A stretch of 9,763 nt of DNA. Origin: JANRIZ01 sp033764445. Lineage in GTDB: Bacteria; Verrucomicrobiota; Verrucomicrobiia; JAWXBN01. The DNA is taken from contig JANRIZ010000119.1 in the NCBI GenBank assembly GCA_033764445.1, forward strand, positions 1 through 9,763, in the 5' to 3' direction. The notes under the pieces were generated by a model. It did no database searches. It was not told where the DNA came from and saw only the letters and a list, made by a program, of their open reading frames with translations. The stretch's first letter is position 1; each line of letters begins with the position of its first letter. Of this stretch, positions 5,021 through 9,763 are shown in pieces. Position numbers and translations under genes: made by a program.

Positions 5021-6589
5021 TCAGGGGGGCGTGTCGAAGCGGACTTTTTCCAGCCGGAATGGAACAGTAAAGGGCTGGTATTTTTCCAGCCACGAAAGGC
5101 GCATTTCCCGGGGGACAAAGGCGGCGTTGGTCGTGCTCCATCGGAGGGAGAAACCAAAGCCATGGAACGGACTGTGAACCCCCGGTGAAGTTTTGATTTG
5201 GGCGGGGATTTCCGACCTGTCCTCACCCACAAGCACCGCGTCAAAAACCTGCACCAAACCGCCCATCGGATAATCCTTTGTTTTTTGCAGTTCCCCCTCG
5301 GTAGGCTGGCGGTTTTCACGTTGGCATTGCTCAAGGATGTTGGCTCCGGCATGTGTCACGCGGATGATTGCCTCATGTTCCATGACATCGTACTTTTTCA
5401 TGAAATCTGGGGAATGGATGTTCGTGTTGGATTTTTGTTTTTTCCCCGAAGACAATTGTTCAATGGAGACAAACACATCCTCCTTGTTGAGTTTTTGATC
5501 CTTATTCCAGGGCAGTGTGACGGAATTTTGGGCGGTGGGGAGGGCGGTGGGGAGGGACAATTCAAGGGTCATGTCCTTGCCGGACCATTCGGGCCGCGGA
5601 GAAAATTCCCAGCCTTTGGGCCCGGACTTAAAAACGTTTTTGTTGTGTTCCGATTGGAGCGGGGTGCGCTGGCCATCCGGGCCAGTCAGAATAATCGGTT
5701 CATCCCGCACAGACCTTTCGATGCTGGTTTTGACCGGAAAACGGGGGTCTTCAATCAGGCTGAGCCGGTATCGGGTGGATTTGATTTTTTCTCCAGGTTT
5801 GTCAAAATTCATCTCCTCCTCCGTGACCAATCCGTGCCAGACAAGCATCAGGGGGCCTTTGACGTCCGTCTGCAGTGTTGGCAGTGGAGTGAAGGTTTCG
5901 GGGACCTTGATGTAATTTCCGTCGGCAGACTGGAATTCGGTAAAGCCCCAGGGACCGATCTGAAGAAGGTCGGAAAACACCTTTAAAAACGGTGTGTTTT
6001 CCACTTTGAGGCTGATTTTCTTTTCTTTCTCCGGAGAACCTTCCCAACGGATGGGATAACCGTATTGTTCGCTCAGTTTTTTGAAGGCCTCAGCGGGAGG
6101 GAGGTTGTCGAAGTGCAGGGTCAGGGTTTTTCCTTTGACGACCTTCGAGAGATCAAAGGCGGGCGCGGTTCCGGGGGACGCGCCTGCCGAGGGGGTGGTG
6201 TCCGGCGGGGTGGCACCGGGTTGTCCTGTGCTGTGGGTGGATTTGAGGTTTTTGAGTTGGGCGGTGGGCAGAATCATGCGGCAGGATTTTTTGACCACAT
6301 AGTGGATGGTGGTCGGGGTTTCCTCGGCCACTTCCGCAATCAACTCACTTCCATCCTTGAGGATGACCGTGTCGTGAAGACCGACGGTTTGCGAGCGAAT
6401 CTCCTTTTTCGGGATGGCGAGTGTCGAACCAACGGGAATTTGAACAACGACCTGTTTGTCATCCCGGGACTCGATGGTGCCGGTGACGCTCCGTCCGTCC
6501 TTCAACTCCAGGACCTCGCCGCGCAGGGCCCCGCAAACAGCAAAAATACAAATGGCCACTCCCCCAATGCGTTGCAGCCCAAAACACAT
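5021..6589 (-). CDS. Exported protein with two LKDG repeats and an STN/secretin-like domain
   Basis: A 522-residue protein counted from the ATG at 6589; an in-frame TTG two codons earlier is possible. It begins with a signal peptide (MCFGLQRIGGVAICIFAVCGALRG, cleavage probably just before EVLEL). Two related beta-rich units follow: VLELKDGRSVTGTIES...IPKKEIRS (about 26-66) and VILKDGSELIAEVAEE...LPTAQLKNL (about 75-115). A Pro/Thr/Ser/Gly linker leads to about 153-235: LTLHFDNLPPAEAFKKLSEQYGYPIRWEG, then ISLKVENTPFLKVFSDLLQ and NYIKVPE. This resembles the short STN domain of secretins and TonB-linked receptors. The rest is probably beta-rich and unrecognised. It is most likely periplasmic. 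It sits upstream of exbD-tonB on the same strand, but the 167-bp gap argues against tight coupling. There is no secretin or receptor barrel, so it is not a receptor itself. No Shine-Dalgarno is visible. The biological role is unknown. Confidence 0.8.
   Translation of the reverse strand: MCFGLQRIGGVAICIFAVCGALRGEVLELKDGRSVTGTIESRDDKQVVVQIPVGSTLAIPKKEIRSQTVGLHDTVILKDGSELIAEVAEETPTTIHYVVKKSCRMILPTAQLKNLKSTHSTGQPGATPPDTTPSAGASPGTAPAFDLSKVVKGKTLTLHFDNLPPAEAFKKLSEQYGYPIRWEGSPEKEKKISLKVENTPFLKVFSDLLQIGPWGFTEFQSADGNYIKVPETFTPLPTLQTDVKGPLMLVWHGLVTEEEMNFDKPGEKIKSTRYRLSLIEDPRFPVKTSIERSVRDEPIILTGPDGQRTPLQSEHNKNVFKSGPKGWEFSPRPEWSGKDMTLELSLPTALPTAQNSVTLPWNKDQKLNKEDVFVSIEQLSSGKKQKSNTNIHSPDFMKKYDVMEHEAIIRVTHAGANILEQCQRENRQPTEGELQKTKDYPMGGLVQVFDAVLVGEDRSEIPAQIKTSPGVHSPFHGFGFSLRWSTTNAAFVPREMRLSWLEKYQPFTVPFRLEKVRFDTPP
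5530..5556 (+). repeat. 12-bp tandem duplication forming a G-quadruplex motif inside the STN-like gene
   Basis: GGCGGTGGGGAG occurs twice in tandem at 5531-5542 and 5543-5554. The plus strand, which is the template strand of the gene, has five runs of three or more G with loops of 4, 1, 4 and 1 bases, a strong quadruplex consensus. In the protein the duplication encodes LPTALPTA. Confidence 0.6.
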
Positions 6590-6600
6590 TCTCAATCAGT

Positions 6601-6629
6601 AGCAAATAATTTTTTTCTTGCAATGTCAA
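6601..6629 (-). promoter_or_regulatory. Candidate promoter of the STN-like gene
   Basis: A perfect -35 TTGACA (6624-6629) and a weak -10 TTTGCT (6601-6606) are 17 bp apart with an A7 tract in the spacer. The -10 ends 11 bp before the ATG at 6589, which has no Shine-Dalgarno. The -35 overlaps the U-tract of the preceding terminator. Confidence 0.4.
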
Positions 6630-6646
6630 AAACCGCGCGGCGGGTT
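6628..6646 (-). terminator. Candidate intrinsic terminator of araC
   Basis: On the minus strand AACCCGC, a 3-base loop and GCGGTT form a GC-rich 6-bp stem with one bulged C, followed by TTTTT (6628-6632). It lies 44 bp past the araC stop. The stem is short, so efficiency is uncertain. Confidence 0.5.
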
Positions 6647-6689
6647 GCCTGCCTGATGAAGCAGGGTGAGGTTTTCCCGTGGCAGGGCA

Positions 6690-7526
6690 TCAAAGGGACG
6701 AGGAGGAACGGTGGGACATCGGAGGGACTCCGTGATGCTCCTTGTAGGCGGCGTAAAAGGAAAACGGTGTCGAGTAACCCAGCCGGGTTCCGATTTCTGC
6801 GGCGGTCAGGGTGGTGTTCTGAATCATGTCGCGGGCATGATCCAGGCGTGTCTGCCGGATGAGGGTTCCCACGGGCATGCCGAATTCCTGCCGGAAAACC
6901 GCCGCAAAACGGGACGGACTCAAATTGACACTTTGAGCCAGCCGATCAATGGAGAGATCACTTTCGGGATGCTGCAGAATGTAGCTGTGAATATCCGCCA
7001 GTCGCATTTCCCGGGGTTTTTTACATTTGTCCGGGGCATCCCTGACCATCAGGAGCATGAGGCGTTCCACAAGGATGTCCATGCGGTGAAAGGCGACAGA
7101 GGGGGGCAGGTGCTGGTAGGCGAAAACTTCCGAGAGTTCGTTGATCTGGTGCTCATTGAGGCCTGAGGGACTGACATGTCCGCCCGTGATCCCGTAGTGG
7201 GCCAGTGTATCCAGAAGACGTGTTCCCGGCAGAAAATGAAAACCGATGCCCTCATAGCGGCCGGTGGCATGATATTTCTGCCATTGTCCGTGCGCGTAAT
7301 AAATCAGGCTTCCCCGTCCGGCCTTGGTTTCCTCCGGACCGTGGTGATAGTGTCCCTCGCCACGGAACAAAACGATCAAAAGCGCGGAATCGCCGTAGCA
7401 CGGACGGTCCATGCTGTGTCCGTGGAAATAATAGTAGGAAAATTCCGTGACACAACTTTGTCCCTGAAAAGTCGGTACTCCACCCCGTGATATCCCGTGG
7501 AAGGAAAGTGCTTTCGGTGTTTCCAT
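6690..7526 (-). CDS. AraC-family transcriptional regulator with cupin-like sensor domain
   Basis: A 278-residue protein counted from the ATG at 7526; a TTG two codons upstream is an alternative. The N-terminal half (about 25-105) is a beta-rich cupin-type ligand domain: YYYFHGHSMDRP, LLIVLFRGEGHYHHG, GRGSLIYYAHGQWQKYHATGRYEGIGFHFLPG. The C-terminal domain (about 175-270) has two helix-turn-helix motifs: LSIDRLAQSVNLSPSRFAAVFRQEFG (191-216) and LTAAEIGTRLGYSTPFSFYAAYKEHHGVPP (240-269). They are joined by the usual GTLIRQTRLDHARDMI helix. The family's closing P..YR appears as P.SHR. Such proteins bind a small ligand, often a sugar, and activate nearby genes. It diverges from the beta-helix gene across 131 bp that contain a perfect dyad, so regulation of that gene, and perhaps of itself, is likely. 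No Shine-Dalgarno is visible; a promoter-like pair ends 12 bp before the ATG. A terminator candidate follows the gene. Confidence 0.92.
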   Translation of the reverse strand: METPKALSFHGISRGGVPTFQGQSCVTEFSYYYFHGHSMDRPCYGDSALLIVLFRGEGHYHHGPEETKAGRGSLIYYAHGQWQKYHATGRYEGIGFHFLPGTRLLDTLAHYGITGGHVSPSGLNEHQINELSEVFAYQHLPPSVAFHRMDILVERLMLLMVRDAPDKCKKPREMRLADIHSYILQHPESDLSIDRLAQSVNLSPSRFAAVFRQEFGMPVGTLIRQTRLDHARDMIQNTTLTAAEIGTRLGYSTPFSFYAAYKEHHGVPPMSHRSSSSL

Positions 7527-7538
7527 AGTCAAAAATCA

Positions 7539-7568
7539 CATATAGCCAGTCTTTCGGAATATTTACAA
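7539..7568 (-). promoter_or_regulatory. Candidate araC promoter
   Basis: TTGTAA (7563-7568) and TATATG (7539-7544) are 18 bp apart on the minus strand; each matches 4 of 6 consensus bases. The -10 ends 12 bp before the ATG at 7526. The dyad at 7580-7609 lies just upstream of the -35, a fitting place for a regulator. Confidence 0.4.
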
Positions 7569-7579
7569 AAGCATCCCGT

Positions 7580-7609
7580 CCTGTCACGATAATTAAACAA
7601 TTTGACAGG
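7580..7609. promoter_or_regulatory. Perfect dyad in the araC/beta-helix divergent region, candidate operator
   Basis: CCTGTCA (7580-7586) and TGACAGG (7603-7609) are exact inverted repeats with centres 23 bp apart, about two helical turns, around an AT-rich core. The right arm contains TTGACA (7602-7607), a consensus -35 oriented toward the beta-helix gene, but no good -10 is 16-18 bp downstream, as often seen for activator-dependent promoters. It is placed to let one regulator act on both genes. Confidence 0.5.
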
Positions 7610-7657
7610 GTTCTCCACAGGAAAATTCACTCAAAAACAATCAAAATTCGAATATCC

Positions 7658-9763
7658 ATGAATCTGGAAAAAATCGTTTTTCACGTCTCTCCCTTAGGCA
7701 ATGATCAAAATTCAGGCAGTGCAGAACAGCCTTTTTTATCGCTCAAATGTGCTCGTGATGCAGCGAGAAAAATCAGGGGAGAAGTCCCTAATCGTTTTCC
7801 GTATATCTGCCGTGATCCAGATAATGCCGGTGACAATGAGAAACTTTTTCTTTGGCGACAAACCATGCCCGAACGTCCGGCGGTGCAAATTGTTTTGCAC
7901 GGGGGGGAATATCGCCTGACCGAGCTATTGCGTTTGAATGCTTCGGATAGTGGAACGATTGAAAACCCTGTTGTTTGGGAGGCGGCTCGCGGTGAAACCC
8001 CTGTGATTAAGGGGAGCATCACGCTCACGGGGTGGGAGCAGTGGAAAGACGGGGTCTGGCGGGCTCCGCTACCGGACTCATGCAGTCGGCATTTTTCCTC
8101 GCGTGAACTTTTCTACAAAGGCCAACGCATGACTCGGAGTCGGTATCCAAAGGCCGATCCGACTCAGCCGGGCCGTCGCGGCGCATGGGCCTGGCCCTCA
8201 GAGATTCCGGCTGAGGATAACTTGCGCAGTTTTGTCCTGCCCAAGGACTGGCCCCGCCCTTACGCCCGCCCCGATGAGGGCGAGGTCAATATGGGGGTCG
8301 GGCATGGTGGGTGGTGCAATAACATCATCCCGATCGAGTCGATCAACCCGACGACCGGCCTGCTGCGCACCGCCCGCAAGCCGATTGAATTGAGCTGGAT
8401 TCCTTGGAGTATGACGACTCCTTTTTCGACGGCAAACCGGTTCTATATCGAAAACATGCTCGAAGATGTGGAGCGGCCTGGTGAATGGTGTCTGGTTCAT
8501 GCGGAGCGGATGATTTATTTCCGCCCGCCGGAAGGGGAAACATTTGATCCCGCGCAAGTGGAATTGCCTATGCTGGGGCAGTTGATCGATGTGGAGTCAT
8601 GCAGCCATATTACCTTCAAGGGGATTACCTTCACCCAATGCCGCCAGTTGGGTGACAATTATCACCGCTTCGGGAACACGGGCTACGGCGCCATGCATCC
8701 GCAACCGGACTGGAAATATGCCGGGGAGGCCGTGCGCGTGGCGTGGAGTAATCACATTGATTTTGAATCCTGCACCTTTGATCAGGTCGGTGCCAATGCC
8801 CTGTATTTTGAGCGGGATGTGCGTCGGTCAAATGTTCGCCGCTGCACGTTCTCCCACGTGGGCTGTAACCCCGTGGTTTTTATCGGGGACCGTGTGGACC
8901 ATCCGCTGGGCTGCCGCGTGGAGGATTGTCATATTCATCACGGCGGAGACATTCTCAACTACGTCGCGGGGGTCTTTTGTGGTGTCAGCGACGGCATTCG
9001 TATCGCGCACAACCACATTCATGATATGCCGCACCATGCGGTGAATCTCGCCACAAACGGGTTGGGGCGCAATTATGTCGAGAACAACCGCATCGAACGG
9101 GTGACACTCGAAATTGCTGACACCGGGGCGATCAACTCGTGGATGGATGATCCCTGCACTGCTGGCGAACCCTCCAGTCACCATGCGGAGCGCAGCGGCC
9201 ACGTCATCCGTGGCAACTGGATTTCGCACGTGCAGGGCTGTATCTCTGAACACGGCAAGGTCAAGCCGGATTCCACCGCCCGCGCCATTTATCTGGATGA
9301 CGGCACGAGCAACTGTGTCGTCACGGACAATATCATTGTGGACGTCGCCGTGGGGATGCAGATTCATGCAGGTCGTCATAATCTGGTCGAGAACAACATC
9401 ATCATCGACGCTCTCGTGGCGGTTCTGGTCTGCAACGACCCGGCCAACCGCCGCGGCAGTGGGTTCAACCGGCTGATGAACCGCATGAACCGTTTTCGCC
9501 GGAATATCGTCCTGAGTCGGCTCGACAAGTATCACCACTGGTATGCCCCGGAAAACGAACACAAGATCGGCAGCCTCCACTGGTTCACCCAAGCGAGCTG
9601 TCTGGCCGATGAGTTTTTCGAAATCTGCGACGAGAATCTCTACTGGTATCCGAAAACCAACGGACTCCGCGTCGATCTCCATCTGCCGCCGCCTTACAAG
9701 GACAATGTCTGGCGGGTGAGCATCCCCCTGGATCAGTGGCGCAAGGAGTATGGGCACGATCTG
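7658..9763 (+). CDS. Right-handed beta-helix protein, GH141-like, C-terminus outside the window
   Basis: Open for 702 codons to the window edge. The start ATG at 7658 gives MNLEKIVFHVSPLGNDQNSGSAEQPFLSLKCARDAARK, the usual opening of large beta-helix glycan enzymes (VSP.GND...G....PF.SL..ARDA.R). Then come VQIVLHGGEYRLTELLRLNASDSGT and PVIKGSITLTGW (about 75-125). The helix coils run from about 305 to 605, with repeated N.I/C.F/H.I units such as IDFESCTFDQVGANALYF, IRIAHNHIHDMPHHAVNL, GHVIRGNWISHVQG and NCVVTDNIIVDVAVGMQI. Acidic candidates for catalysis are D488 (DTGAINS) and D547/D548 (YLDDGTSN); assigning them is inference. GH141 contains an alpha-L-fucosidase and xylanases; the substrate here is unknown, and a polysaccharide lyase or non-enzymatic role is possible. 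No signal peptide is present and no upstream in-frame ATG, GTG or TTG exists in the intergenic region, so it is probably cytoplasmic or exported atypically. It diverges from the AraC regulator. Confidence 0.85.
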   Translation, partial: MNLEKIVFHVSPLGNDQNSGSAEQPFLSLKCARDAARKIRGEVPNRFPYICRDPDNAGDNEKLFLWRQTMPERPAVQIVLHGGEYRLTELLRLNASDSGTIENPVVWEAARGETPVIKGSITLTGWEQWKDGVWRAPLPDSCSRHFSSRELFYKGQRMTRSRYPKADPTQPGRRGAWAWPSEIPAEDNLRSFVLPKDWPRPYARPDEGEVNMGVGHGGWCNNIIPIESINPTTGLLRTARKPIELSWIPWSMTTPFSTANRFYIENMLEDVERPGEWCLVHAERMIYFRPPEGETFDPAQVELPMLGQLIDVESCSHITFKGITFTQCRQLGDNYHRFGNTGYGAMHPQPDWKYAGEAVRVAWSNHIDFESCTFDQVGANALYFERDVRRSNVRRCTFSHVGCNPVVFIGDRVDHPLGCRVEDCHIHHGGDILNYVAGVFCGVSDGIRIAHNHIHDMPHHAVNLATNGLGRNYVENNRIERVTLEIADTGAINSWMDDPCTAGEPSSHHAERSGHVIRGNWISHVQGCISEHGKVKPDSTARAIYLDDGTSNCVVTDNIIVDVAVGMQIHAGRHNLVENNIIIDALVAVLVCNDPANRRGSGFNRLMNRMNRFRRNIVLSRLDKYHHWYAPENEHKIGSLHWFTQASCLADEFFEICDENLYWYPKTNGLRVDLHLPPPYKDNVWRVSIPLDQWRKEYGHDL

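Noticed and set aside
3946..5177. Long plus-strand frames opposite tonB and exbD
   Set aside because: They are mirror frames of genes with recognisable domains, and contain no motifs of their own.
8828..9757. Minus-strand protein of 309 residues opposite the beta-helix gene
   Set aside because: The plus-strand frame has clear beta-helix repeats and a family-typical N-terminus; the minus frame is its complement-frame echo.

Overview
The window looks like a chromosomal stretch from a Gram-negative bacterium of the Planctomycetes-Verrucomicrobia-Chlamydiae group, most likely a verrucomicrobial or related heterotroph. This is an inference. It rests on moderately high GC, weak Shine-Dalgarno use, an ExbD/TonB pair, a small four-helix-bundle (S23/Avd-type) protein beside heptad repeats, and an AraC regulator divergent from a large glycan-active beta-helix protein. 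No rRNA, tRNA, CRISPR array, transposase or integrase is visible.

Layout. Everything from position 1 to 7526 is coded on the minus strand; one gene at the right end is on the plus strand. In minus-strand reading order the genes are: an AraC-family regulator (6690-7526); an exported protein with two LKDG repeats and an STN/secretin-like domain (5021-6589); exbD (4431-4853) and a tonB/tolA-like gene (3379-4374), forming a probable two-gene operon; the S23-type four-helix-bundle gene (2708-3205) with heptad repeats next to it; a multi-pass NCS2-type permease (941-2488); and the start of an exported TPR-like protein (1-656, C-terminus outside the window). The plus-strand gene (7658-9763, 3' end outside the window) encodes a right-handed beta-helix protein of the GH141-like type.

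How the parts may work together. AraC and the beta-helix gene share a 131-bp divergent control region with a perfect 7-bp dyad, so the regulator probably controls carbohydrate breakdown by its neighbour. The ExbD/TonB pair would pass proton-motive force to the outer membrane, but no ExbB is visible beside it. The exported STN-like protein upstream has a domain type often seen in TonB-dependent receptors and secretins, so a link is possible but unproven.

The most unusual region is 2520-3280. An S23/Avd-like gene ends 6 bp from a perfect array of twelve TGGAATC heptads. Four degenerate heptads in the opposite orientation lie just beyond and can pair with the array, and heptad-like remnants with a 13-bp direct repeat occur on both sides of the gene. 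It looks like a self-contained accessory unit, and the best promoter candidate for the downstream permease has its -35 inside the degenerate heptads. Two further points of interest are a run of ten G in the ribosome binding site of the TPR gene (possible phase variation) and four genes with no Shine-Dalgarno but promoter-like boxes ending only 6-12 bp before the ATG (possible leaderless mRNAs).
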